Of a stretch of 13,757 nucleotides of DNA, positions 1 through 6,791 are shown one piece after another. This stretch comes from Lachnospiraceae bacterium. Its GTDB lineage: Bacteria; Bacillota; Clostridia; Lachnospirales; Lachnospiraceae. The notes beneath the pieces are model-generated. The model was not told the origin of the DNA, did not search any database, and saw only the letters and a program-made list of their open reading frames with translations. Numbering within the stretch: the first letter of the stretch is position 1; each line of letters starts with the position of its first letter. The DNA lies in the NCBI GenBank assembly GCA_021202715.1, contig JAJQCL010000033.1, forward strand, positions 1 to 13,757, in the 5' to 3' direction. A program made the position numbers and the translations under genes.

Positions 1-1580
1 ATCATGTGCAGGGGGACCCCTTTGCCTCGCCGTCGGATGTCAGCATCCATGTACCGGCGGCCGTGGCGGGCTTCCCCGCGGAGTATTTTGACAAAACGCA
101 CCGGCGCGTGGCGCTGCAGGACCTGCTGACGCGAACCTTCGGCCGCGAGGCGGCGCAGTTTTCTTTTAAGGCGAAGGGCTCGGGCAAGAGCGGCCTGCTC
201 TCGGTGAGCCGCTGCGGGCAGGAGATCATTGAGCGCAGTGCCTGCCGGATTCTTCCGGCGGGCGGCGTGGTTCTGCGGTTTCATGTGGGCTTCCCGGCCA
301 ACGGGCGGACGATCAACGCCCGCGAACTGATGAAGATCTTTTTTGAGTTCCTGCCCCGGTGTGCGGAGCGGGCGCTGAAATACAAGAGCTACCCGGCGGC
401 GCGGGTACGTGGCGTGATCGAGCTGGCGGACGATCAGGAATATCTGCGAGGACAGCTGACGGAGCGTGGGCTGGCGGCCTTTGTGGCGGACGGCTCGGTG
501 CTGCCGCGGGAATCCGGCGTCTCTTCGCTGCCGATGAAGGGCGCGGTGCCCTTCCGGGCGCCGGAGTCTCTGGCTGTGACGATACAGTTGCCCCATGCGG
601 GCGCGCGGCGGGGCATGGGAATTCCCCGGGGCATCACGATGATCGCCGGAGGCGGCTATCACGGCAAGTCCACGCTGTTAAAGGCGCTGGAGCTGGGTGT
701 GTATAATCATATCGCCGGAGACGGACGGGAATATGTCGTTACCGACAGCGGCGCGATGAAGCTCCGCGCCGAAGACGGGCGTAGCATCACCGGTGTGGAC
801 ATCTCGATGTTCATCCGGAATCTGCCCAACGGGAAGGACACGGCGCGTTTCTCCACGGAGGACGCCAGCGGCAGCACCTCGCAGGCGGCCAATGTGGTGG
901 AGGCCATGGAGGCCGGGAGCCGGGTCTTCCTCATCGACGAGGACACCAGTGCGACCAATTTCATGATCCGGGATGAGCTAATGCAGCGAGTCATTAACCG
1001 GGAGAGCGAACCGATTATTCCCTTTATCGACCGTGTAGAAGAGCTGTACCAGACTTTCGGCATTTCCACAATCCTGGTGGCCGGAAGCTGTGGCTCGTAT
1101 TTTCACCGGGCAGATCACATCATTCAGATGAAGCAATATCAGCCGGTGGATATCACAGAACTGGCGAAGCGCGAAGCCGCCGCCTTCCCGCTGCAGACAG
1201 AAGCGCCCGACGCGGCGGCGGAGCCAAATGTTGCCCGGCGCATCCGCTGTACGCAGCGGTTGGAGGATCGGGTGAAGGTGCGTGCTTCCGGAGTGGACAG
1301 CGTCTCCATCGACCGGGAGGTCGTCGATCTGCGTTATGTGGAACAGCTGGCCGATCCGGAGCAGGTGAACCTGCTGGGGCAGATCCTGAAATACGCGATC
1401 CAGAATCTGATGGACGGAAAACGCACTGTGACCGAGATCGTCGATGCGATCGAGGCAGTTCTCAAAGCCCGCGGTATGGAGGGAATCTGCGGCGGGAAGT
1501 TCCTGCCTGCCGGGTACGCCCTGCCACGGCGGCAGGAAATTGCGGCATGCATCAACCGGTATCGCAGGCTGCGGGTGTAA
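1..1580 (+). CDS. ABC-class predicted ATPase (DUF2791 / P-loop family), 5'-truncated
   Basis: The first readable residues are H-V-Q-G-D-P-F-A-S-P-S, a conserved stretch near the N-terminus of the 'predicted ATPase of the ABC class' family. The GTG at base 6 is therefore an internal Val codon, and the gene begins to the left of the window (roughly 50 residues missing, judged from family memory). Numbering from that Val, the P-loop GGGYHGKST is at 215-223, an ABC-signature-like SGSTSQA at 288-294 and a Walker B VFLIDED at 307-313. The C-terminus is the family's usual conserved tail, ending near an INRYRRLRV sequence. These proteins are soluble, stand-alone ATPases with no transmembrane segments, and their cellular role is poorly defined. 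The gene converges on nrdD, with 74 bp between the two stop codons. I am sure of the family but not of a function. Confidence 0.9.
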   Translation, partial: HVQGDPFASPSDVSIHVPAAVAGFPAEYFDKTHRRVALQDLLTRTFGREAAQFSFKAKGSGKSGLLSVSRCGQEIIERSACRILPAGGVVLRFHVGFPANGRTINARELMKIFFEFLPRCAERALKYKSYPAARVRGVIELADDQEYLRGQLTERGLAAFVADGSVLPRESGVSSLPMKGAVPFRAPESLAVTIQLPHAGARRGMGIPRGITMIAGGGYHGKSTLLKALELGVYNHIAGDGREYVVTDSGAMKLRAEDGRSITGVDISMFIRNLPNGKDTARFSTEDASGSTSQAANVVEAMEAGSRVFLIDEDTSATNFMIRDELMQRVINRESEPIIPFIDRVEELYQTFGISTILVAGSCGSYFHRADHIIQMKQYQPVDITELAKREAAAFPLQTEAPDAAAEPNVARRIRCTQRLEDRVKVRASGVDSVSIDREVVDLRYVEQLADPEQVNLLGQILKYAIQNLMDGKRTVTEIVDAIEAVLKARGMEGICGGKFLPAGYALPRRQEIAACINRYRRLRV

Positions 1581-1584
1581 AGTA

Positions 1585-1657
1585 ACAAAGGCATCCCATC
1601 TGTCATAGACAAAATGAGACGCCTTTGTCGTAATCACGAGATTTTTATAGTTTTTTA
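1585..1657 (+). terminator. Candidate intrinsic terminator between convergent genes
   Basis: The arms ACAAAGGC (1585-1592) and GCCTTTGT (1621-1628) pair perfectly. The pairing extends inward imperfectly to GTC/GAC close to a short ATA loop, giving a long interrupted stem. On the + strand two T-runs follow (TTTTT near 1642 and TTTTTT at 1651-1656), but the first lies about 13 nt beyond the stem, which is farther than usual. On the - strand only a weak T-rich stretch follows, so any termination of nrdD here would be poor. The position, just past the ATPase stop codon, supports the call. Confidence 0.5.
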
Positions 1658-4057
1658 CCCCACATTCCTCTTCCCGCTCATCGCATCCAGCGTCCGGCGG
1701 ATATCGGGCACGCCGGTCCGCACGCTGACCTCGCCGCCGCGGATGGTCACGAGGCTGGGCGCCTGGCGGATGCCGTATTTCTTCGCCAGCTCCGGCTGCT
1801 CGTCAGCCAGGACATAGGTATAAGAGACACCGGCATTCTTTAACATTTCTTTCGCGATGCGGCAATTGGGGCAGGTCGTCGTGCCAAAGAGCAGCGTCTG
1901 GCCGACACCGTCCATCCGGGCCGCAGGCTTCACCACGATCCGGGGCGTTTCCTCGCCGCGCGCCCCCTTTACCGGCTGATTGACCGAAGCGGCGACCTGA
2001 TAATTCTTTCTCTGCTTATATTCCTGCATCTTGCCGTCGTTCCAGTTCTGCACCGGACGGTAATAACCGGTAATCCGGCTGTAGACTTCCGCTTTCCCGT
2101 GACAGATCGGGCACTCGTACTGCTCTCCTGCGAGATAGCCGTGGTTCTTGCAGACGGAATAGGTCGGAGACAGCGTATAGTAGGGCAGTCTGTAGTTTTC
2201 TGCGATCTTCCGCACCAGCTTCGCCGCCGAACTCCAGTCTGACAGACGCTCACCGAGGAAAGCGTGGAAGACCGTGCCAGAGGTATAAAGGGTCTGCAGC
2301 TCGTCCTGCACGTCCAGCGCCGTGAAGATATCCTCCGTATAGCCTACAGGCAGATGAGAGCTGTTCGTGTAGTAGGGGGTGCCTCCCTCCTCCGCCGCCG
2401 TAATGATATCGGGGAACTGCTCCACATCATGCTTCGCCAGCCGATAAGAGGTGGACTCCGCCGGAGTGGCCTCCAGATTGTAGAGGTCGCCATACTGCTC
2501 CTGATAGTCAGAGAGGCGCTCTCTCATATGGTTCAGCACGTCCTTCGCAAAGGCCTGCGCCTTCGGGCTCGTCAGATCCTTCCTCAGCCATTTGGCGTTC
2601 AGCGTGGCCTCATTCATACCGACCAGCCCGATTGTAGAGAAATGATTCTCGAACGTTCCCAGATAATGCTTCGTGTAAGGGTAAAGCCCCTCGTCCAGCA
2701 GGCGGGTAATGACCGTTCTCTTGGTCTTCAGCGAGCGGGCCGCCACATCCATCATCCGGTCCAGTCTCTTGTAAAAATCTCTCTCATCCTCAGCCAGATA
2801 GGCGATCCGGGGCAGATTGATCGTCACAACACCCACGGACCCGGTGCTCTCGCCGCTGCCGAAGAAGCCGCCGGTCTTCTTTCGCAGCTCGCGCAGATCC
2901 AGACGCAGGCGGCAGCACATGCTGCGCACATCGCTGGGCTGCATGTCGCTGTTGATATAATTTGAAAAATAGGGCGTCCCGTATTTGGCCGTCATCTCAA
3001 AGAGCAGACGGTTGTTCTCCGTATCGGACCAGTCAAAATCCTTCGTGATGGAATAGGTGGGAATCGGGTACTGAAAGCCCCGGCCGTTGGCATCGCCTTC
3101 GATCATGATCTCGATGAAGGCCTTGTTGACCATATCCATCTCCGCCTTGCAGTCCTTATAGCGGAAGGGCATCTCCTTCCCGCCCACGATGGCCGGCAGC
3201 TCCGCCAGATCATCCGGCACAGTCCAGTCAAGCGTGATGTTGGAGAACGGCGCCTGCGTGCCCCAGCGGGACGGCGTGTTGACCCCGTAAATAAAGGACT
3301 CGATGCACTTCTTCACCTGATCGTAATTCAGATGATCCGTCTTGACGAACGGAGCCAGATACGTGTCAAACGAGGAGAACGCCTGGGCGCCGGCCCACTC
3401 GTTCTGCATGATCCCGAGGAAATTCACCATCTGGTTGCAGAGGGTGGACAGATGCTTCGCCGGAGCCGACGTGATCTTGCCGGGAATCCCGCCGAGTCCC
3501 TCCTGGATCAGCTGCTTCAGCGACCAGCCGGCGCAGTAGCCGGTAAGCATGGACAGATCGTGCAGATGGATGTCCGCATTGCGGTGCGCGTTGGCAATCT
3601 CATCGTCATAGACCTCAGAAAGCCAGTAGTTGGCCGTGATCGCGCCCGAGTTGGACAGGATCAGACCGCCGACGGAGTAGGTCACCGTCGAGTTCTCCTT
3701 CACCCGCCAGTCGTTGATATTCACATAGTTGTCCACTGTCTTCTTATAATCCAGAAGAGTAGACTGCATCTTGCGCAGCTTCTCCCGCTGACGGCGATAC
3801 AGGATATAGGCCTTGGCCACATCGGAATACCCCGCCAGGCTCAGCACATTTTCCACGCTGTCCTGGATATCCTCCACCGCGATCTGGCCATCCTGGATCT
3901 TCGGCTCAAAATCTGCCGTCACCTTCAGCGCCAGAAAATCAATGACGGAATTGTTGTACTCCTTCTCCGTCGCATCAAACGCCTTCTTAATGGCGTTAAT
4001 GATCTTCTGGATGCTGAAGTCCGCCACTTTTCCGTCTCTTTTTACAACTCGGTACAT
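1655..4057 (-). CDS. nrdD: Anaerobic (class III) ribonucleoside-triphosphate reductase with fused C-terminal redoxin domain
   Basis: NrdD reduces ribonucleoside triphosphates to dNTPs under anoxic conditions using a glycyl radical installed by NrdG. The 800-residue product has an N-terminal ATP-cone (about 1-95), the allosteric dNTP/ATP site, then the catalytic barrel. Candidate catalytic cysteines are C175 (GYCAGW) and C381/C382 (MCCRLRLD). A zinc-type site follows (C636, H639, C649, C652, with His in the usual second position of many Firmicute forms). The glycyl radical site is RITGY with G664. Unlike the shorter standard enzyme, about 135 residues follow the glycine: a linker and then a glutaredoxin/thioredoxin-like domain (about 718-795) with CPNC at 729-732. 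An ATG start is preceded by GGAGGT at 4069-4074. nrdG lies upstream on the same strand but is separated by a terminator and a dedicated promoter. Identity is very secure; the thiol-donor role of the redoxin domain is inferred. Confidence 0.97.
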   Translation of the reverse strand: MYRVVKRDGKVADFSIQKIINAIKKAFDATEKEYNNSVIDFLALKVTADFEPKIQDGQIAVEDIQDSVENVLSLAGYSDVAKAYILYRRQREKLRKMQSTLLDYKKTVDNYVNINDWRVKENSTVTYSVGGLILSNSGAITANYWLSEVYDDEIANAHRNADIHLHDLSMLTGYCAGWSLKQLIQEGLGGIPGKITSAPAKHLSTLCNQMVNFLGIMQNEWAGAQAFSSFDTYLAPFVKTDHLNYDQVKKCIESFIYGVNTPSRWGTQAPFSNITLDWTVPDDLAELPAIVGGKEMPFRYKDCKAEMDMVNKAFIEIMIEGDANGRGFQYPIPTYSITKDFDWSDTENNRLLFEMTAKYGTPYFSNYINSDMQPSDVRSMCCRLRLDLRELRKKTGGFFGSGESTGSVGVVTINLPRIAYLAEDERDFYKRLDRMMDVAARSLKTKRTVITRLLDEGLYPYTKHYLGTFENHFSTIGLVGMNEATLNAKWLRKDLTSPKAQAFAKDVLNHMRERLSDYQEQYGDLYNLEATPAESTSYRLAKHDVEQFPDIITAAEEGGTPYYTNSSHLPVGYTEDIFTALDVQDELQTLYTSGTVFHAFLGERLSDWSSAAKLVRKIAENYRLPYYTLSPTYSVCKNHGYLAGEQYECPICHGKAEVYSRITGYYRPVQNWNDGKMQEYKQRKNYQVAASVNQPVKGARGEETPRIVVKPAARMDGVGQTLLFGTTTCPNCRIAKEMLKNAGVSYTYVLADEQPELAKKYGIRQAPSLVTIRGGEVSVRTGVPDIRRTLDAMSGKRNVG

Positions 4058-4150
4058 ATTGCCTTTCTACCTCCAAAATTTCCCCAAAAGCCAAATAAAA
4101 CAGACCCTGACGGATCTTACATTCTATACAAACCCGGGACATATTCCGTG

Positions 4151-4165
4151 ACGCGCGACGCGCGT
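4151..4165 (-). repeat. GC-only inverted repeat at the 5' end of the nrdD transcript
   Basis: ACGCGCG-A-CGCGCGT (+ strand) is a perfect 7-bp-arm inverted repeat around one base. If transcription starts near 4167, the RNA would open with a 6-bp GC-rich stem and a 3-nt loop within its first about 17 nt. That could protect the 5' end from decay, or the DNA palindrome could be a protein site at +2 to +17. The repeat is directly visible; the function is inferred. Confidence 0.6.
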
Positions 4166-4173
4166 ACGTTTCC

Positions 4174-4202
4174 AGTATAAAGGCATATATTGTTCCTGTC
4201 AA
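4174..4202 (-). promoter_or_regulatory. Sigma-A promoter of nrdD
   Basis: Read on the minus strand, the -35 TTGACA (4197-4202) is perfect, the spacer is 17 nt and the -10 is TATACT (4174-4179, one mismatch to TATAAT). Transcription should start near 4167, giving a leader of about 110 nt before the nrdD ATG. It lies between the nrdG terminator and nrdD, so nrdD has its own promoter. The match is good enough to call from sequence alone. Confidence 0.85.
4180..4195 (-). promoter_or_regulatory. Promoter-proximal NrdR-box-like site
   Basis: On the minus strand this 16-mer reads GAACAATATATGCCTT and matches 10 of 16 positions of the remembered NrdR consensus ACACAATATATTGTGT, with the left half (ACAATATAT) nearly intact. 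It lies inside the -35/-10 spacer, so a bound repressor would block RNA polymerase. It pairs with a second site 32 bp away, the usual tandem geometry. NrdR is the zinc-finger/ATP-cone repressor of RNR genes and is not encoded in this window. Confidence 0.65.
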
Positions 4203-4211
4203 CCTCAAAAA

Positions 4212-4227
4212 ACACAAGATGTGGGGA
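4212..4227 (-). promoter_or_regulatory. Promoter-distal NrdR-box-like site
   Basis: On the minus strand this 16-mer reads TCCCCACATCTTGTGT and matches 11 of 16 positions of the NrdR consensus, with the right half (TTGTGT) intact. It sits 9 bp upstream of the -35 hexamer. Its start is 32 bp from the proximal box (16-bp spacer, about three helical turns), the spacing expected for paired NrdR boxes. Each box alone is modest; the phasing and the location before an RNR gene carry the call. Confidence 0.65.
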
Positions 4228-4282
4228 ATCATCCGCCGGATATCCCGCGCATCCTCCCCCCGATTTTTCTTCCCCAAAACCG

Positions 4283-4310
4283 GAAAATGCACGGATTTCC
4301 GTGCATTTTC
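4283..4310 (-). terminator. Intrinsic terminator of nrdG
   Basis: GAAAATGCACGG and CCGTGCATTTTC form a perfect 12-bp stem around a 4-nt loop. On the minus strand the core GC stem is followed by ATTTTCCGGTTTT, a broken U-tract. The hairpin overlaps the nrdG stop codon (TGA at 4309-4311). On the + strand no T-run follows, so it is oriented for nrdG and uncouples nrdG from nrdD transcription. Confidence 0.8.
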
Positions 4311-5007
4311 ACTCTCCGCGCAGCCACGCTCCCGGGCAGATCTCCCGGGCCGCAGCCAGCATCCGGTGCAGTTCCTCATGGGAAAAACTTTCCAGCCCGT
4401 CCGGCGCCAGGACCCCCTCTGTCTCTTTGTAAGATTGCAGATAATACGCTTCCTCTCCGGCGATCCAGGCGGCGATCCCGGGGATCTCCTCCTCCCGGTG
4501 GAGCCCCTTCACCAGCGTCGTGCGAAATTCATGCGGCACCCCGCGCTCCCGCAGCAGCGCCACGCTGCGCCGGATGCGGGGCAGGATATCCGCTGCGTCC
4601 CGGCCAATGACCGCCCCATAGCGTTCCGGCGCGGCCTTGATATCCATGGCCACGTAATCCAACAGGCCCTCGTCCAGAAGTCGTTTCAGGCGATCCGGGA
4701 AGGAACCGTTGGTGTCCAGCTTCACCAGATAGCCCAGTTCACGGACATGCCGGATAAACGCCTCCGCGTCCGGCTGCAGCAGCGGTTCGCCGCCGGAGAG
4801 GACCAGTCCGTCCAGGATGCCCCGGCGTTTTTCCAGATACGCAAAGACCTCCTCCTCCGACACCGGCCAGGTCTCCTCCACGCCGGTCACCAGCTCGCCG
4901 TTATGGCAGAAAGGACAGCGGAAATTGCAGCCCGCCGTAAAGACGATGCAGGCCACCTGTCCCGGGTAATCCAACAGCGTTAATTTCTGAAATCCGCCGA
5001 TCCGCAT
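4309..5007 (-). CDS. nrdG: Anaerobic ribonucleoside-triphosphate reductase activating protein (radical SAM)
   Basis: NrdG uses a [4Fe-4S] cluster and S-adenosylmethionine to generate the glycyl radical on NrdD. The radical-SAM motif is C27-x3-C31-x2-C34 within AGCNFRCPFCHN; SGGEPLLQ (71-78) is the family's GGE motif that contacts SAM. The product is 232 residues, single-domain and cytosolic, typical for the compact clostridial activase. I chose the ATG at 5005-5007 (MRIGGFQKL) because a GGGAGGA site at 5015-5021 lies 7 nt before it. The TTG 18 nt further upstream overlaps that site and would leave it unused. The gene starts 37 nt after the NUDIX gene's stop, so the two are probably co-transcribed. 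A terminator closes the unit before nrdD. The pyruvate-formate-lyase activase family is the only close alternative, and the neighbouring nrdD settles it. Confidence 0.95.
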   Translation of the reverse strand: MRIGGFQKLTLLDYPGQVACIVFTAGCNFRCPFCHNGELVTGVEETWPVSEEEVFAYLEKRRGILDGLVLSGGEPLLQPDAEAFIRHVRELGYLVKLDTNGSFPDRLKRLLDEGLLDYVAMDIKAAPERYGAVIGRDAADILPRIRRSVALLRERGVPHEFRTTLVKGLHREEEIPGIAAWIAGEEAYYLQSYKETEGVLAPDGLESFSHEELHRMLAAAREICPGAWLRGE

Positions 5008-5044
5008 CGGTCCATCCTCCCACAATATTCACACAACCCGCCTG

Positions 5045-5539
5045 TCACCGGAGGATCGTCTCTCTTCCATCCTCCCAGAGGACAGCCTGCGCAAGCTCCT
5101 CGCCGTGATACACCAGTTTCAGAGAGAAGAAATCCTCCCTCTCCCGGAGACGCCGCAGGAAGATCCGGTCACCCTCCCAAGTGGGAAGCTGCTCCGCTTC
5201 CTCCACCGGCACCCAGGCCAGTTCCCCCTCGTCGCACTCCGCCAGCTCCCCGGTAAAATGCCGCGAGGTGAAGAGATACATCATCTCCTCCCCCCACTCA
5301 TCGGAGAGGAACGTGATGACCGCGCGGAATCGCAGTTCCTGCACCGTCAGCCCCGTCTCCTCGCGGATCTCCCGCCTGGCACAGTCCTCCGGACTCTCCC
5401 CGGGCTCCCGCTTGCCGCCGACGCCGATCCATTTTCCCTCATTGAGATCCTGCTTCTTCTTCACGCGGTGAAGCAGCAGATAGCAGCCGTCCTTCTCCAG
5501 ATAACAAAGCGTTGTCTCTGTCAAAATGTATTCCTCCAT
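5045..5539 (-). CDS. NUDIX hydrolase (MutT/8-oxo-dGTP-diphosphatase-like)
   Basis: The product is a complete NUDIX protein of up to 164 residues. The Nudix box G-x5-E-x7-R-E-U-x-E-E-x-G-U is perfect at residues 42-64 (G42, E48, R56, E57, E60, E61, G63). Family members cleave nucleoside diphosphate-X compounds; this subtype, with an N-terminal TTLCYLEKDG and a following LHRVKK, is usually annotated as 8-oxo-dGTP diphosphatase, which removes oxidised dGTP from the pool. The start is uncertain. The ATG at 5537-5539 has no good ribosome site. The in-frame TTG at 5522-5524 lies 7 nt after GGAGGA (5532-5537) and gives MTETTLCYLEKDG, the usual family N-terminus, so I think initiation at the TTG is at least as likely. 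The gene is first in a unit with nrdG. Substrate specificity cannot be read from sequence. Confidence 0.93.
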   Translation of the reverse strand: MEEYILTETTLCYLEKDGCYLLLHRVKKKQDLNEGKWIGVGGKREPGESPEDCARREIREETGLTVQELRFRAVITFLSDEWGEEMMYLFTSRHFTGELAECDEGELAWVPVEEAEQLPTWEGDRIFLRRLREREDFFSLKLVYHGEELAQAVLWEDGRETILR

Positions 5540-5602
5540 ACACCACGAATTTCAGGAAACGCGGCGCAGATGTTTGCCTTGTGCGTTTCCCAACTTCTTA
5601 TC

Positions 5603-5630
5603 ATAACCGCCCTTCCCGGCCACATAGAAT
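5603..5630 (+). promoter_or_regulatory. Candidate sigma-E (mother-cell) promoter for spmAB
   Basis: ATA at 5603-5605 is followed by a 17-nt spacer and CATAGAAT at 5623-5630. This matches the remembered Bacillus sigma-E pattern ATA-N16-18-CATANNNT. The start point would be near 5637, about 18 nt before the spmA ATG, with a GGGGGA ribosome site between. SpmA/SpmB belong to the sigma-E-dependent sporulation programme in B. subtilis, which makes the match plausible. The motif is short, so chance is not excluded. Confidence 0.5.
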
Positions 5631-5654
5631 GATAAAAAACCGCGGGGGATCCGT

Positions 5655-6239
5655 ATGTTAAATGTTCTCTGGGCCGGGATGCTCATTGTCGGGATTTTCT
5701 GGGGCATCCTCACCCGGCAGGCCTCCGCCCTCACCGACGGCATCCTGCAGGGCGCTTCCGACAGCGTGACTCTCTGTCTCACCATGCTGGGCGTCCTCTC
5801 CATGTGGAGCGGTTTCCTGAAAATCGCGGAAAATTCCGGTCTGCTGACGGCCCTCAGCCACCACCTGTCGCCTCTTCTCCGCCTTCTCTTTCCCGGTCTG
5901 CCGAAAGATCATCCGGTCAACGGCTATCTGTCCACCAACATCCTCGCCAATGTTCTGGGGCTGGGGTGGGCCGCTACTCCGGCCGGTCTGCGGGCCATGA
6001 AGGAGCTGGTAGCGCTGAATCCCCGCACCGACGGCACGGCATCCCGCGATATGTGTACCTTCCTGATCCTGAACATTTCCTCGCTCCAGCTCCTGCCCGT
6101 CAGCATCCTGGCCTACCGGCAGCAGTATCAGTCCGTCAGCCCGGAAATCATTCTGGGACCCGCCATTCTGGCCACGCTGGCCTCCACTCTGGCGGGCATC
6201 CTCTTCGCCCGAACAGCGGCCATTCTGGAAAGGAAGTGA
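5655..6239 (+). CDS. spmA: Spore maturation protein A
   Basis: The 194-residue product is hydrophobic, with several membrane helices (about residues 3-20, 40-57 and 144-160, plus a C-terminal one at about 168-188). It has the nucleoside-recognition (Gate) domain character of SpmA, including the conserved STNILANVLGLGWAATPAG at about 95-113. In B. subtilis SpmA and SpmB are needed for proper core dehydration and full heat resistance of spores; the transported substrate is not settled. The ATG at 5655 follows a GGGGGA ribosome site. spmB follows immediately, and the stop codon TGA (6237-6239) lies beside the expected spmB start. A sigma-E-like promoter sits just upstream and the NUDIX gene diverges from it. 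The length and partner match the family. Confidence 0.92.
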   Translation: MLNVLWAGMLIVGIFWGILTRQASALTDGILQGASDSVTLCLTMLGVLSMWSGFLKIAENSGLLTALSHHLSPLLRLLFPGLPKDHPVNGYLSTNILANVLGLGWAATPAGLRAMKELVALNPRTDGTASRDMCTFLILNISSLQLLPVSILAYRQQYQSVSPEIILGPAILATLASTLAGILFARTAAILERK

Positions 6240-6243
6240 TCCC

Positions 6244-6783
6244 ATCCGCCTCGTACTGCGTCTTTCCGCGCTGCTCCTTCCCGCAAGCATCGCCGCCATT
6301 CTCCTCTATGGTCTCCGGCGCCATCGTCCTCTGTACGACGATTTCATTCAGGGAGCCGAAGAGGGGATGCGGACTGTGGCGGAAATTCTTCCCACCATTG
6401 TGGGACTCATGGTGGCCGTGGGCGTGCTGCGCGCCTCCGGCTTTCTGGATTTTCTCAGTGACATTCTGGCAGCGCCCGCGGAACTCCTGCATTTTCCCGC
6501 GCAGCTAATCCCGCTGGCTCTGGTCAGAGTCTTCTCCACGTCCGCAGCCAACGGACTGCTGACCGATATCTACGCCACCTGCGGCCCCGATTCGCCGGAG
6601 GGGATCCTGGCCTCTCTGCTCATGAGCTGCACAGAAGCCGTCTTCTATACCATGAGCGTCTATTTCACGGCGGCCCGCATCACAAAGACGCGCTGGACCC
6701 TGCCCGGAGCCCTCTTCGCCACCGCCGCCGGTCTCGTGGCCAGCACCTGGCTCGCCGGGTGGGTCGTGCAGACGATGGGATAA
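6244..6783 (+). CDS. spmB: Spore maturation protein B, start codon unresolved
   Basis: The reading frame from about 6238 to the TAA at 6781-6783 encodes a SpmB-like membrane protein. It has an N-terminal helix with the stretch SALLLPASIAAILLYGL, then YDDFIQGAEEGM, LPTIVGLMVAVGVLRASGFLDFL, and a conserved FSTSAANGLLTDIY. Taken from the ATC at 6244 it would have 179 residues, close to the 178 of B. subtilis SpmB. No ATG, GTG or TTG exists in this frame near the expected start. The ATC lies 7 nt after AGGAAG (6231-6236), an ideal distance, suggesting an ATG-to-ATC change. Alternatively, one extra C in the CCC run at 6241-6243 would join the GTG at 6236 to this frame. The first ordinary start, ATG 6367, would lose about 41 conserved residues. 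SpmB works with SpmA in spore core dehydration. Identity is firm; the 5' boundary is not. Confidence 0.8.
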   Translation: MRLVLRLSALLLPASIAAILLYGLRRHRPLYDDFIQGAEEGMRTVAEILPTIVGLMVAVGVLRASGFLDFLSDILAAPAELLHFPAQLIPLALVRVFSTSAANGLLTDIYATCGPDSPEGILASLLMSCTEAVFYTMSVYFTAARITKTRWTLPGALFATAAGLVASTWLAGWVVQTMG

Positions 6784-6791
6784 ATCCCGAG

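Noticed and set aside
978..1637. Open frame on the - strand opposite the ABC-class ATPase
   Set aside because: No recognisable motif and fully overlapped by a conserved protein; treated as an antisense shadow.
4058..4173. Riboswitch in the nrdD leader
   Set aside because: About 110 nt with one GC hairpin only; I see no cobalamin, SAM, purine or other riboswitch core, and no terminator/antiterminator pair before the ribosome site.
3332..4180. Open frame on the + strand opposite the 5' half of nrdD
   Set aside because: His/Leu/Ile-rich antisense translation with no domain; it runs through the nrdD leader and promoter.
4231..4241. ATCCGCCGGAT palindrome upstream of the distal NrdR-like box
   Set aside because: Only 5-bp arms in GC-rich DNA; expected by chance and without a clear partner site.
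5804..6508. Open frame on the + strand overlapping the spmA/spmB junction in another frame
   Set aside because: Rich in Pro/Ser/Arg, no membrane character, and covered by two recognisable membrane proteins. It was checked because it could have hinted at a frameshift, but it matches neither protein.
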